Shown: positions 1 through 8,850, counted from the first letter of the stretch. The stretch: 64,000 nucleotides of DNA from Methylosinus sp. LW4 (GCF_000379125.1 NZ_KB900626.1:498014-562013); one strand, 5' to 3'. The notes: a model not told the origin generated them from the sequence alone. A program made the numbers and translations.

Positions 1-1322
1 GGCTCCATTATTGGGATCGCAACTACACGCAGGAGTTTCGCGTCATCGGCGATTACGATCGCCTGGATTTCAAAGGCGGCGTCTATCTCAATCGCGACGA
101 ATGGTTCTCCGGCCGACGCGCTAACGCATTCGGAACAGTGACGAGCTTTTTCGCCACTCCGCAGGTTCCGACGACCTTCCAGCCGAATTGGCAGGAGCTG
201 TGGCAATACACCAACACTTACGCCGTCTATGGCGAAGCGAATTATCGGCTCACCGACGAATTGAAGCTCACGCTCGGAGGCCGCTATAATTACGAGAAGC
301 AGTGGAACAATAATTACAATTATTCGCTGGTGAATGGGCAGACGACCTCGTCGTTGCTGGGCGGCGGCTTCACTTCCACCGATTGGCTCGCGGCCTTCTA
401 CAATCCGCGCGGCGTGCTCAATTGGAGCGTCCAGAACAGCGCGTCATGGGGAACGGGCTCTCCCAAAGCCGTCCTCTCCTATCAAGCGACGCCGGAGATC
501 CTCGCTTATGCCTCCTTCTCGCAGGGTCATAAGGACGGCGGCTTCGATTTTCGCGCGCAGGGACCGACTATCGCCTCTGTGACGCAGGCGAGCGTTCCCT
601 ATAAGCCGGAGACGCTGACGACATATGAATTCGGCGTGAAATCATCATGGCTCGACGAGCGGCTGAACGTCGCGATCTCGGCCTTTTGGAACGATTTTCG
701 CAATGTGCAGGCGACGGCGATCGATCCAGTCACCAATAGCTCGCATCGTTTCAGCGCCGGCCATGGCCGCTCCAGGGGCGTCGAAGGGCAGGCGACCTTC
801 ACGCCGATCGACGAATGGGAGATCGGCGCGACCGGCTCCTATCTCGACGCCGTGCTCGATTCTTACGCGGGAACGACGACATGGGCGACGCTGGTCAATT
901 CGCCGTTCGGCCCCAACGCCGTCGTTCCGACCGCCGCGCATTCGGGCTCGCGTCTGCCCTATTCGCCGAAATTCCAGGGCAGCCTCTACACCAATTATCG
1001 CGTGCCGCTCGATGTGCCGGGCGTGTGGAAGATCGGCGGCTCCGTACAGGCGCAGACGTCGCTCTACACGGATATCATCAACAACCCGATCATAAAAATA
1101 CCGCCGCAGACCTTCGCCAATCTGCAGACGAGCTACACCACGGCCGATGGTCATTGGACGTTTAAGCTCGCGGTGAAAAATCTCTTCGATCACCGTTATC
1201 CGCAGAGCTACACCTATCAGGCGATTTCCGCGGGACGGCCGGGCGCGGGCCTGCCTGCCTATTGGACCGTGGCCTATAATGATCCGCGCTCGATCTTCGC
1301 CTCGGTCCGCTACGTCTGGTGA
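1..1322 (+). CDS. TonB-dependent receptor, C-terminal part (5' end outside window)
   Basis: The frame is open from base 3, so the gene starts upstream of the window and only about 440 C-terminal residues are visible. They look like the strands of a 22-stranded outer-membrane barrel: alternating aromatic and polar stretches, the motif LKLTLGGRYNYEKQ, the late strand FKLAVKNLFDHRYPQ and a final strand ending in VRYVW, a terminal aromatic as expected for BAM-assembled proteins. The family imports siderophores, cobalamin or other large nutrients using TonB energy. The ligand cannot be told from this half; cobS follows within about 60 bases, which is compatible with corrinoid uptake but proves nothing. 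The plug domain and TonB box lie outside the window. Confidence 0.9.
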   Translation, partial: LHYWDRNYTQEFRVIGDYDRLDFKGGVYLNRDEWFSGRRANAFGTVTSFFATPQVPTTFQPNWQELWQYTNTYAVYGEANYRLTDELKLTLGGRYNYEKQWNNNYNYSLVNGQTTSSLLGGGFTSTDWLAAFYNPRGVLNWSVQNSASWGTGSPKAVLSYQATPEILAYASFSQGHKDGGFDFRAQGPTIASVTQASVPYKPETLTTYEFGVKSSWLDERLNVAISAFWNDFRNVQATAIDPVTNSSHRFSAGHGRSRGVEGQATFTPIDEWEIGATGSYLDAVLDSYAGTTTWATLVNSPFGPNAVVPTAAHSGSRLPYSPKFQGSLYTNYRVPLDVPGVWKIGGSVQAQTSLYTDIINNPIIKIPPQTFANLQTSYTTADGHWTFKLAVKNLFDHRYPQSYTYQAISAGRPGAGLPAYWTVAYNDPRSIFASVRYVW

Positions 1323-1381
1323 CGCCGAGGCCGGATCGCCCCTTCTCGACAAATCGCCTCTTTGGCTTCATGAGGGGACGC

Positions 1382-2155
1382 ATGTTCCGTCCCTTCGTCG
1401 ACGACTTCCTCGCCTGCCTGCGTTTCTACTCCCGCCTGCCGGTTCCTGCGCCGCGGGGGCATGAGATGCCGGACTTTCGCACCGCCGTGCGGGCGCTGCC
1501 GCTGGCGGGGGCGCTGATCGCGCTCGCGCCGGCCTGGACGCTGCTCGCCGCCCGCGCGCTCGGCCTGCCGCCTTTCCTCGCCGCGACGCTGGCGCTCGCC
1601 GCGCTGGTCGCCGTCACCGGCGCGCTGCATGAGGACGGGCTCGCCGATCTCGCCGATGGCTTCGGCGGCGGCGCGACGCGGGAGGAAAAGCTCGAGATCA
1701 TGCGCGACAGCCGGCTCGGCTCCTATGGCGCGGTCGCGCTGATGCTCGCGCTGGCTCTGCGCCTCGGCGCCTTGACCGCCATCACGCAGCGCGGAGTCTT
1801 CGAGGCGGCGGCCATTCTCATTTTCGCGGCGTCGCTCTCGCGCACGGCCGGGCTGCTGCCGATCATGATCCTCGCGCCAGCGCGCGCGGACGGGGCCGGT
1901 CACGCCGCCATGCGGCCGTTCAAGGAGGCGCTGCAGACGGCGGCGCTGCTGGCGAGCGCCCTCTCCATTTTGCCGATCGCGCTCGGGGTCTCGCCGGTCG
2001 CGGCTCTGCTGGCCGGCGCGGCGTCCGTCGCCGCGGCCTATGCGACGGCCAAGCTCGCCGAGCGGCAGATCGGCGGCCTCACCGGCGATGTGCTCGGCGG
2101 CGCGCAGCAGGCGGCCGAGATCGCGGCGCTGCTCGTCTTCGCGAGCGGCGGCTGA
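1382..2155 (+). CDS. cobS: Adenosylcobinamide-GDP ribazoletransferase (cobalamin synthase)
   Basis: CobS joins adenosylcobinamide-GDP to alpha-ribazole in the inner membrane, the last step of cobalamin nucleotide-loop assembly. The 257-residue protein is strongly hydrophobic with several Ala/Leu-rich membrane segments, and it carries the family motif HEDGLADLADGFGGG at about residues 83-97, followed by EIMRDSRLGSYG. Length and motif fit CobS well. The ATG at 1382 was chosen because it starts just before the conserved N-terminal region; an ATG at 1370 and a start at 1319 overlapping the receptor gene are also open. No other cob gene is in the window. Confidence 0.95.
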   Translation: MFRPFVDDFLACLRFYSRLPVPAPRGHEMPDFRTAVRALPLAGALIALAPAWTLLAARALGLPPFLAATLALAALVAVTGALHEDGLADLADGFGGGATREEKLEIMRDSRLGSYGAVALMLALALRLGALTAITQRGVFEAAAILIFAASLSRTAGLLPIMILAPARADGAGHAAMRPFKEALQTAALLASALSILPIALGVSPVAALLAGAASVAAAYATAKLAERQIGGLTGDVLGGAQQAAEIAALLVFASGG

Positions 2156-2162
2156 AGCGGCG

Positions 2163-3176
2163 TCAGGCTCTGGCCGCCTCCGCCATGCGCGCCGTCGCGC
2201 GCCGCACCTCGTCGACGGCCGCGCGCAGCGTCTCCACGCCGGCGCCGGGCCGCGCCGCCTCTTCTGCGAGTCGCCGGCGGAAGGCGCGCGCGCCGGGCTT
2301 GCCGGCGAAGAGGCCGAGCATATGCCGCGTCATGTTGGAGAGACGCTCGCCATGCCGCAGTTGCGCCTCGATGTAAGGAATGAAGGCTTCCACCGCGGTG
2401 AAGCCGTCGGCCAGCGGCGCCGCCTCGCCGAACAGCTCGGGATCGACGCGGAGCAGAAGCTCCGGCTCATGATAGGCGGCGCGGCCGATCATCACGCCAT
2501 CGACATGAGCGAGATGCGCGCGCATGTCCTCGAGCGTCGCAATGCCGCCGTTGATCGCGATCGGCAAATTCGGATAGGCGCGCTTCAGCTCATAGACGAG
2601 GCCGTAGTCGAGCGGTGGAACGTCGCGATTTTCCTTGGGCGAGAGGCCGGAGAGCCAGGCCTTGCGAGCGTGGACGACGAGCGCGTCGCAGCCGGCGGCG
2701 ACGGAGCGCTCGGCGAGGCCGAACAGCGCGGCTCTCGGCTCCTGATCGTCGACGCCGATGCGGCATTTGACCGTGACGGGAAGCGCGACCGCATCCTTCA
2801 TCGCGCGCACGCAATCGGCGACGAGATCGGGCCGCCGCATGAGGCAGGCGCCGAAAGCGCCGTTCTGCACGCGATCAGAGGGGCAGCCGACGTTGAGATT
2901 GATCTCGTCGAACCCATAGGGCTCGGCGATGCGCGCGGCCTTGGCCAGCTCGCCCGGATCGGATCCGCCGAGCTGCAGCGCCAGCGGACGCTCCGCCGCA
3001 TCGAAGCCGAGCAGCCGATCGCGATCGCCGAAGATCACGGCCCCGGTCGTCAGCATCTCCGTATAGAGCCGCGCGCGGCGCGACATCAGCCGATGGAAGG
3101 AGCGACAGTGACGATCCGTCCAGTCCATCATCGGGGCCACGGAGAATCTAAAATCTCGATTTGTCAGCGATGTCAT
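2163..3176 (-). CDS. dusA: tRNA-dihydrouridine(20/20a) synthase
   Basis: This FMN- and NADPH-dependent enzyme reduces uridines 20/20a in the tRNA D-loop. The 337-residue protein opens with the FMN-barrel signature FSVAPMMDWTDRHCR, has the catalytic cysteine in NLNVGCPSDRVQ (Cys98), and the DusA-type segment RKAWLSGLSPKENRDVPPL that separates DusA from DusB and DusC. NGGI and IGRAAY phosphate-binding motifs follow. It is convergent with cobS, only 7 bases apart. Confidence 0.96.
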   Translation of the reverse strand: MTSLTNRDFRFSVAPMMDWTDRHCRSFHRLMSRRARLYTEMLTTGAVIFGDRDRLLGFDAAERPLALQLGGSDPGELAKAARIAEPYGFDEINLNVGCPSDRVQNGAFGACLMRRPDLVADCVRAMKDAVALPVTVKCRIGVDDQEPRAALFGLAERSVAAGCDALVVHARKAWLSGLSPKENRDVPPLDYGLVYELKRAYPNLPIAINGGIATLEDMRAHLAHVDGVMIGRAAYHEPELLLRVDPELFGEAAPLADGFTAVEAFIPYIEAQLRHGERLSNMTRHMLGLFAGKPGARAFRRRLAEEAARPGAGVETLRAAVDEVRRATARMAEAARA

Positions 3177-3783
3177 CCTGATCTCATGGCGATGGGCGGG
3201 CGCGTGCGCGCCCCGCGCCTCGATACGACAATTTTCGCTCCTTTTCGACTTCTCCGCGCAGGGCCGAATCGAGCGACGCCCGGCCTGCGCGCGGAACGAT
3301 CGAGATGCGTGAGCGTGGCGAGCGCGCCGCCATCGCCGACTTGCTGGAATTGGCGACCGCCGAGCTAAGCGCGGCTCGAGGCGGATTGCTTCTGGCCAGG
3401 ACGAGCCGATCGAGCCGCTCTTCGAAGATCGCGATCGATGGCGCGCGGCTCGAGTCCCGCAATCGGCGACGCTGAGACTTTCTCATCAGCCGCCGCGCGA
3501 GACAATTTGAAAGACTTCGGTTTGCGCGGCGTCGACAGACCATTCGCTCCCACTCTCGCGAGCGCGCGAATTGTCCAAACGCGTCTCGAGCCGCGCGCGT
3601 TGCGACGTCATTCGCGGCCATGCGGCGCGCTCGACATGTTTCGCTTCGACGGACGGCAGAAATTTTCGTCTCGTCACGCCTTCTGCGTAACGCTGATCGT
3701 CGACGAAGCGAATTGAGCTCAGCAAGCCGAGTCCTGGCTTGTCGCGGTCCGCTACAGGGCTGGCTCTCATTCGGGAGATCGAG
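3177..3783. other. 607-base stretch without a convincing gene
   Basis: Frames are open on both strands, but their translations are Arg/Ser/Ala-rich shadow-type sequences. The most gene-like is 3305-3475 on the plus strand (56 codons, high GC at third positions), which has no recognisable family and no good ribosome binding site. The last 60 bases must hold the promoter and leader of the bufferin-like gene at 3784. Confidence 0.5.
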
Positions 3784-4041
3784 ATGAAAATGAGCATCAT
3801 ATCCGGCGGCTCGCTGGCCGCCGCGGCCGTCGCGCTCGTCCTCGCTGGCGCGGGGGCGCCGGCTTCTGCGAAAAAGGCGCACAGGACCGTGCAGTGCTTC
3901 GGCGTGAATTCCTGTCGCGGTCACTCGGCGTGCAAGTCGGCGCACAATAGCTGCAAAGGGCAGAACTCCTGCAAGGGCCATGGCTGGCTACCGGCCAAGT
4001 CCGAAGCGGCTTGCGAAGCGCAGGGCGGCGCGCTCGGCTGA
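3784..4041 (+). CDS. Bufferin-like (BufA2-type) small periplasmic Cys-rich protein precursor
   Basis: An 85-residue protein with a clear Sec signal peptide (MKMS then a long Ala/Val/Leu core ending APASA, cleavage near residue 28). The mature part has six cysteines in the pattern VQCFGVNSC, ACKSAHNSCKGQNSCKGHGW and AACEAQGG. This is the pattern of BufA2-type bufferins, copper-binding peptides whose cysteines are modified by an MNIO (DUF692) enzyme with a DUF2063 partner. Neither partner is next door: the next gene is a LysR regulator on the other strand. It may be modified in trans, or be an unmodified relative. The ATG at 3784 sits directly before the signal peptide; an upstream start at 3739 would spoil it. 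Confidence 0.75.
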   Translation: MKMSIISGGSLAAAAVALVLAGAGAPASAKKAHRTVQCFGVNSCRGHSACKSAHNSCKGQNSCKGHGWLPAKSEAACEAQGGALG

Positions 4042-4059
4042 ATCGGGCTTTCGCCAAAA

Positions 4060-4083
4060 GGATGGGCGAGACTTCGCCCATCC
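4060..4083. terminator. Hairpin between convergent genes
   Basis: A perfect 10-base stem (GGATGGGCGA / TCGCCCATCC) with loop GACT lies 18 bases after the bufferin-like stop and before the end of the convergent LysR gene. There is no long T-run on either side, so it may act weakly or with Rho. Confidence 0.5.
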
Positions 4084-4127
4084 GCTTCTCGATGCGCGGC
4101 TTCGCGCCCGGAGCGCGCGAGCGTCGC

Positions 4128-5030
4128 TCAAAGATCGACGAAGCTCCAGTCGCATTGCCGCCCGGCCAGATCGATCAACGCTCGGACCTTCGCAGACAGC
4201 AATCTCGCGCTCGGATAGACGAATTGGATCGGCAGCGGCTCCGGCTCATAGTCGGCCAGAACGACCTGCAGCCAGCCGGCGCGAACGAGATCGAAAACCT
4301 GATATCCGACCGCGATCGTCAGCCCCCCGTCTCTTTCTGCGTGGCAGATCGCCGCCTCGGCGCTGTTGGTCACATAGGCCGGGCGCGTCTCCACGTCGAA
4401 TGCTCGCGACTGCGACCAGAAGCGCCATCGCGTCACCGGCGTCAGCGCAGAGCAGGAAATGAGGCGATAGCGGCCGAGGTCCGCCGGAGCGAGGGGCGCG
4501 CCGCCTCTCGCCTCGAGATAGGCGGGCGAACCGACGACGACGCGTCGCGTTGCGCCGAGCTTGCGCGCGACCAGCGCAGAATCGGACAAATGTCCGATGC
4601 GCAGAGCGAGATCGACGCCTTCCTCGATGAGATCGACGAAGCGGTCGGAGAGCGACAGCTCGACGCTGACCTGCGGGTGCTCGGTCATATAGCGTGAGAT
4701 CAGCGGTCCGACATGCATGCGTCCGAACATCAGCGGCGCGGAGACGCTCAATCGTCCACTCGGCTCGCTCCGCTCATTCTCGGCGAGACGTTCGGCCTCC
4801 TCGAGATCGGCGACGATATGGCGGGCGCGCTCGAGGAAGCGCGCTCCCTCATCGGTCAGGCCCACCGAGCGCGTCGTGCGTTGCAGAAGACGCACGCCGA
4901 GCCGCTCCTCGAGCGCCGCGACGAGCCGCGTCGCCATAGGCGCAGAAATGCCGAGCGCCCGCGCCGCCGGCGCAAAGCCCTTATGATCGGCGACCGCGAT
5001 GAAAGCGGCGATCGTGTCGAAACGGTCCAT
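4128..5030 (-). CDS. LysR-family transcriptional regulator
   Basis: A 300-residue protein with the LysR layout: N-terminal winged helix-turn-helix (residues 1-60, ending in LLQRTTRSVGLTDEG) and a C-terminal periplasmic-binding-like effector domain (about residues 90-295, with the typical LSVSAPLMFGR and LALRIG segments). It is divergent from the AhpD-like gene at 5153 across 122 bases, the classic position for a LysR regulator controlling its neighbour. The effector is unknown. It resembles the large DsdC/YafC/AaeR-like group that often controls small oxidoreductases. Confidence 0.93.
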   Translation of the reverse strand: MDRFDTIAAFIAVADHKGFAPAARALGISAPMATRLVAALEERLGVRLLQRTTRSVGLTDEGARFLERARHIVADLEEAERLAENERSEPSGRLSVSAPLMFGRMHVGPLISRYMTEHPQVSVELSLSDRFVDLIEEGVDLALRIGHLSDSALVARKLGATRRVVVGSPAYLEARGGAPLAPADLGRYRLISCSALTPVTRWRFWSQSRAFDVETRPAYVTNSAEAAICHAERDGGLTIAVGYQVFDLVRAGWLQVVLADYEPEPLPIQFVYPSARLLSAKVRALIDLAGRQCDWSFVDL

Positions 5031-5077
5031 GGGATTGCGGCGCTACCTGCAACGATGTCGTGTCGAGGATGGCGATT

Positions 5078-5101
5078 ATCATCTCGATCATTGTCTATCA
5101 T
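5078..5101. promoter_or_regulatory. Phased ATCAT repeats, candidate LysR operator
   Basis: Three copies of ATCAT start at 5078, 5087 and 5097, 9-10 bases apart (about one helical turn); a fourth starts at 5130. They lie between the divergent LysR and AhpD-like genes. LysR proteins often bind several half-sites on one face of the helix, so this is a plausible operator, but it is inferred only from position and repetition. Confidence 0.35.
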
Positions 5102-5152
5102 CTTCCCCTGGTCAGGCGAAAGACCTGCGATCATCCTTAAAAGGAGCGCTTC

Positions 5153-5704
5153 ATGCCTCGTATCTCCACTCCCGCCGCCATCGAAATCGCCCCCGCTGCC
5201 GCTCGCCCGCTGCTGGAGACAGTGAAGGCGAAGCTCGGCGTCGTTCCGAATTTCTATCGCCTGGTCGCCAACAGCCCCGCGAGCCTCGAAGGCCTCATCG
5301 GATTGAATGGCGCGTTGGCGAAGGGCGCGCTCGACGCCCGCACGCGCGAGCGTCTCGCCGTGGCGATCGCAGAGTTCAACGGCTGCGGCTATTGCCTTTC
5401 GGCCCATGCTTATATCGGCAAGGCGGTCGTCAAGCTCGACGATGCGGAGATCGGCGCCAATCGCGACGGCCGTTCCGCCGACCCCAAGGCGGAGGCGGCG
5501 CTGCGCTTTGCGCTCGAGGTCGCCCGCAAGCGCGGCCACGTCTCCGACGCCGATCTCGCGGCTGTTCGCGCGGCGGGATTCGGCGAGGGAGAGATCATCG
5601 AGATCATCTTCCATGTCGGGCTCAACACGCTGACCAATTACATCAATGAAGTCGCCGACACGCTGGTCGACTTTCCCGCGCTCGAGACGCGCCGCGTGGC
5701 GTAG
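5153..5704 (+). CDS. Carboxymuconolactone decarboxylase/AhpD-like peroxidase-related protein
   Basis: A 183-residue all-helical protein of the CMD/AhpD superfamily. The redox motif is [12 protein letters not shown], giving the CxxC pair Cys78/Cys81 and the conserved His85. In AhpD-like proteins these form a thiol proton-relay site that reduces hydroperoxides or recycles peroxiredoxins. An excellent ribosome binding site (AAGGAG, 5141-5146) precedes the ATG. It is divergent from the LysR gene and followed on the same strand by a SnoaL-like protein, suggesting one stress-response unit. The exact substrate is not evident. Confidence 0.9.
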   Translation: MPRISTPAAIEIAPAAARPLLETVKAKLGVVPNFYRLVANSPASLEGLIGLNGALAKGALDARTRERLAVAIAEFNGCGYCLSAHAYIGKAVVKLDDAEIGANRDGRSADPKAEAALRFALEVARKRGHVSDADLAAVRAAGFGEGEIIEIIFHVGLNTLTNYINEVADTLVDFPALETRRVA

Positions 5705-5753
5705 ATTGCAAGCGCGTCTGGATTCGTTCCAGGCGCGCGCCTTCATTGGAGCA

Positions 5754-6224
5754 ATGAGCATGTCGAGACCGCCGCTTCCCCCCTTCACGCTCGAAACCGC
5801 GACGCAAAAGGTGCGCGTCGCCGAGGACGGCTGGAACAGCCGCGATCCACAAAAGGTCGCGCTCGCCTACACGCCGGACAGTCGCTGGCGCAATCGCGCC
5901 GAATTCATCGTCGGCCGCGATCAGATCGAAGCTTTTCTCGGGCGCAAATGGTCGCGCGAGCTGGACTATCGGCTCATCAAGGAGCTGTGGGCCTTTCGCG
6001 AGAACCGCATCGCGGTGCGCTTCGCCTATGAATGGCGTGACGACAGCGGCGCCTGGTTCCGTGCCTATGGCAATGAGAATTGGGAGTTCGACGAGCATGG
6101 CCTCATGCGCTTGCGCATCGCCTCTATCAACGATCTTGCGATCGTCGATGCCGATCGCAAGTTCCATTGGCCGCTCGGCCGCCGCCCGGACGAGCATCCG
6201 GGCCTAAGCGACCTCGGTCTTTGA
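5754..6224 (+). CDS. DUF1348/SnoaL-like (NTF2-fold) protein
   Basis: A 156-residue protein of the nuclear-transport-factor-2 fold, most like the DUF1348 group: conserved segments [33 protein letters not shown] and [19 protein letters not shown]. Such proteins have a cone-shaped pocket and can be small enzymes or binding proteins; no specific function is known for this group. It lies 49 bases after the AhpD-like gene and is probably co-transcribed. ATG 5754 is preceded by GGAG; the second ATG at 5760 is an alternative. Confidence 0.85.
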   Translation: MSMSRPPLPPFTLETATQKVRVAEDGWNSRDPQKVALAYTPDSRWRNRAEFIVGRDQIEAFLGRKWSRELDYRLIKELWAFRENRIAVRFAYEWRDDSGAWFRAYGNENWEFDEHGLMRLRIASINDLAIVDADRKFHWPLGRRPDEHPGLSDLGL

Positions 6225-6296
6225 TCGAACGCCGCGCGAGCGCGATAGCTGCGCTCGCGCGTCGATCCTTTTCTCGCGTCTCGGGAGGCAATCGAC

Positions 6297-6926
6297 ATGA
6301 CCTATCCCAGCGACATCGCCTTCACGCCCACCGTCAAGTCAATTCAAGCGCGCGAGGGCTCGCGCCGCGCCTATGCGCGCATGGAGGAGGAGCATTCGTG
6401 GCGAACGAGCGTGACGCCGGACATAGAGGCCTTTATCGCGCAGCAGACCAGCGTGTTTCTCGCGACCGCGAATAGGGAAATGCAGCCCTATATCCAGCAT
6501 CGCGGCGGCCCCGCCGGCTTTTTGAAGACGCTCGACGAGTCGACCATCGGCTTCGCTGATTTCTCGGGAAATCGCCAATATGTGACGATCGGCAATCTCG
6601 CCGACAATCCGAGAGCCTATCTCTTCTTGATCGACTATTCGCGCCGTCGCCGCGTGAAGATTTGGGGAACGGCGCGCGTCGTGGAAGACGACGCCGAGCT
6701 GATCGCGCGGCTCGCGCCGAAAGACTATGCGGCGCGCGTCGAGCGCGCGATCCTTTTTTCCGTTGTCGCCTTGGATGTGAACTGCCCCAGCCATATTCCG
6801 CAGCGCTTCGAGGCGGCCGACGTCGCCGCCGCGCTGGCGGAACGAGACGCGCGCATCGCTGCGCTGGAAGCTCGAGTGCAGGAGCTGCGCGCGAGCGCGG
6901 ACCCTGGCGCGGTCATATCGATTTGA
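6297..6926 (+). CDS. Pyridoxamine 5'-phosphate oxidase-family flavin protein
   Basis: A 209-residue split-barrel flavin protein. The segments AFIAQQTSVFLATANREMQPYIQHRGGPAGF, FADFSGNRQYVTIGNLADNPRAYLFLIDY and RRRRVKIWGTARVVEDD follow the order seen in PNPOx-like FMN or F420-type proteins. The C-terminal 30 residues form a short charged helix (ALAERDARIAALEARVQEL), probably a coiled coil. It is likely an FMN-dependent reductase or oxidase of small molecules rather than true PdxH. The gene ends 14 bases inside the convergent SDR gene. Confidence 0.87.
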   Translation: MTYPSDIAFTPTVKSIQAREGSRRAYARMEEEHSWRTSVTPDIEAFIAQQTSVFLATANREMQPYIQHRGGPAGFLKTLDESTIGFADFSGNRQYVTIGNLADNPRAYLFLIDYSRRRRVKIWGTARVVEDDAELIARLAPKDYAARVERAILFSVVALDVNCPSHIPQRFEAADVAAALAERDARIAALEARVQELRASADPGAVISI

Positions 6927-7689
6927 TCTCGCCGCCATCCATCCGCAGCGTCACGCCTGTCATCCAGCGCGCCGCCGGCGAAATGGCGAAGGCGATCAGC
7001 TCCGCGATATCCTCCGGCGTTCCATAGCGCGTGATCTTCGTCTCCGCGGCGAAGGCGTTCATGGCCGTGTCGATCGACAGGCCTTTCGCCTGGCCATAGA
7101 GCGCGAGCATGGCGCGGCGTCGATCGGTCAACACAGGGCCGGGCAGCACGGCGTTCACCTGCACGCCATCGCCGACTCCGCGCTCGGCGAAAGCTTTCGC
7201 GAGCGCCGAAATGGCGGCGTTGATCGTTCCGACTGCGGCGAGCGAGGCTTTCGGCGTCAGCGCCGAGGTCCCGGAGATGAAAACCACCGAGCCTCTATAT
7301 TCGACGAGCGTTTCCCAAGCGGCGAGCGTCAGACGACGCGCAGCGTGGAATTTGAGCGAGAGGCCATCTGTCCATTCTTCTTCGCTCATCGCGAAGAGGT
7401 CGGCTTGCGGAACCGCGCCGGCGATGTTGACGAGCGCGTCTATGCGTCCGAAGCGATCACGCGTCGTCTCGATCGCCTCGCGCGCCGCATCTGCGACGCG
7501 CAAATCGCGCGAGAGCGTGAGGCTCGCGGCTCCGGCTGCGCTCACCGCCTCGGCGACGCTCGCGAGGGCGATGGCGTCGCGCGCGACGAGGACGACGGCG
7601 GAGAAATCTCGGGCGAGACGGATGGCGGTCGCGCGGCCGATTCCGCGGCTCGCTCCGGTCACGATCGCGACACGTTCCTGGTTCGGCAT
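6913..7689 (-). CDS. SDR-family protein with an altered catalytic site
   Basis: A 258-residue short-chain dehydrogenase-like protein. The cofactor motif TGASRGIG (residues 11-18), the NIAGA motif (88-92) and the catalytic serine region FISGTS are present. The usual Tyr-x3-Lys pair, about 13 residues after the serine, is missing: the aligned region reads AAVGTINAAISALAK, with Val153 and Asn157 at the key places. It may therefore be a binding protein or use another mechanism. ATG 7689 is chosen because the text upstream is not family-like. It is followed by the hydrolase gene upstream on the same strand (82 bases apart), so both may be one operon. Confidence 0.88.
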   Translation of the reverse strand: MPNQERVAIVTGASRGIGRATAIRLARDFSAVVLVARDAIALASVAEAVSAAGAASLTLSRDLRVADAAREAIETTRDRFGRIDALVNIAGAVPQADLFAMSEEEWTDGLSLKFHAARRLTLAAWETLVEYRGSVVFISGTSALTPKASLAAVGTINAAISALAKAFAERGVGDGVQVNAVLPGPVLTDRRRAMLALYGQAKGLSIDTAMNAFAAETKITRYGTPEDIAELIAFAISPAARWMTGVTLRMDGGEIKSI

Positions 7690-7771
7690 GGCCAATTCCT
7701 TCGTATGAGCAAAGAGAGTCGGGGCCGATCCGAGAGGCTGTCGGATCGGCCCCATTCGCCGGAGGAGGGGG

Positions 7772-8731
7772 CTATTTTCCGGCGAACATCGCTTTGATCT
7801 CGGAGGCGACGAGCGGGACATTCTCTTCGAGCGCGAAATGTCCGCCGTCGAGCCAGACGAGCTTGGCGTCCGGCAAATCCTTCTTGAACGCCTCGGCTCC
7901 GGCCGGAATGAAGATCGGATCGTTCTTGCCCCAGACGATCAAGGTCTTCGGGCGATGCGCGCGGAACGATGCGTGCCAGGCGTCATAGGAGGCGACATTG
8001 GTCTTGTAGTTTTCGAGCAGATCGATCTGATAGGCGGCGACGCCCGGCCGATCGAGCAAGGCTTGATCGACCGTCCAATTATCGGGATCGATCGCCTCGG
8101 GATTGCGCGCGCCATACACATATTGGAATTTGGTCATATCCGCCTGCAGCAGGCTGCGCGCGCCGGCTTCGCTCTTTTCGTCGCGCTTTTCCCACAAAGG
8201 CAGAAAGACCTGGCGCGGCGCCTCGCCCACGCCTTCGAGATAGGCGTTGGCGTTCTGCACCACCAATCCGGCGACCTGATGCGGACGCGCAGCCTGTATG
8301 CGGAATCCGACCGGGCCGCCATAATCCTGCATGTAGAGCACATAAGAGCTCAGGCCGAGCTGATCGATCAGGCCGGTCACATGGGCGGTGAGCGTCTCGA
8401 ATGTGTAGGGGAATTGATCCGCCGCCGGCGCCTCCGAATGGCCGAAGCCGACATAATCCGGCGCGACGACGTGAAACTTGTCGGCGAGCGCCGGGATCAG
8501 CTCGCGATACATGCGCGACGAGGTCGGAAAGCCGTGAAGGAGAATGATCGCCGGCGCTTTCGGATCGCCGGCCTCGCGAAAGAAGATCGAGCGTCCCATG
8601 ACGTCGAGATGCCGATGTCGGACTTCGGGATTCTGGAAGTGCGCGCGGTTGGATTGGAGAGGCATGGCGGTCGCGATCGTCGCGGCCGACACGGCGGCGA
8701 GCGTGAGGAGGGGATTGGAGGCGAGGAACAT
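7772..8731 (-). CDS. Exported alpha/beta hydrolase, epoxide-hydrolase-like
   Basis: A 319-residue alpha/beta hydrolase. A hydrophobic N-terminus (residues 1-23, LLTLAAVSAATIATA) suggests a signal peptide or membrane anchor. The core shows the oxyanion segment HGFPTSS (66-72), PDYVGFGHSE, a nucleophile elbow with aspartate rather than serine (MQDYGGPVG, Asp136) and the catalytic histidine in GGHFALEE (His298). An aspartate nucleophile points to the epoxide hydrolase/haloalkane dehalogenase branch. ATG 8731 has a nearby GGAG on the minus strand. It is divergent from a CGNR-type regulator, with an inverted repeat in the shared promoter region. Confidence 0.9.
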   Translation of the reverse strand: MFLASNPLLTLAAVSAATIATAMPLQSNRAHFQNPEVRHRHLDVMGRSIFFREAGDPKAPAIILLHGFPTSSRMYRELIPALADKFHVVAPDYVGFGHSEAPAADQFPYTFETLTAHVTGLIDQLGLSSYVLYMQDYGGPVGFRIQAARPHQVAGLVVQNANAYLEGVGEAPRQVFLPLWEKRDEKSEAGARSLLQADMTKFQYVYGARNPEAIDPDNWTVDQALLDRPGVAAYQIDLLENYKTNVASYDAWHASFRAHRPKTLIVWGKNDPIFIPAGAEAFKKDLPDAKLVWLDGGHFALEENVPLVASEIKAMFAGK

Positions 8732-8741
8732 GGGGTCTCCT

Positions 8742-8772
8742 GTAACCACTGTTATACATATATAGTGGTGAC
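8742..8772. promoter_or_regulatory. Inverted repeat, candidate operator of the divergent pair
   Basis: GTAACCACT and AGTGGTGAC form a nine-base inverted repeat (one mismatch) around a 13-base AT-rich spacer. It lies 11 bases upstream of the hydrolase start codon and in front of the CGNR regulator gene. Position and symmetry suggest a dimer binding site, perhaps for the CGNR protein. A further GGTTAC at 8807-8812 matches the left arm in inverse orientation. Confidence 0.45.
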
Positions 8773-8850
8773 ACTTGCGGCGACGCCTGTCAAGGTTCAC
8801 TTTACCGGTTACAAAAATTTGCCGGCTGCGCATGAGGAGAGGGTGGGGAG

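Noticed and set aside
2040..3368. A 442-codon plus-strand open frame
   Set aside because: It is antisense to dusA and overlaps cobS in another frame.
3184..3981. A 265-codon minus-strand open frame between dusA and the bufferin-like gene
   Set aside because: It overlaps the bufferin-like gene on the opposite strand and its translation is Arg/Ser-rich without a recognisable domain.
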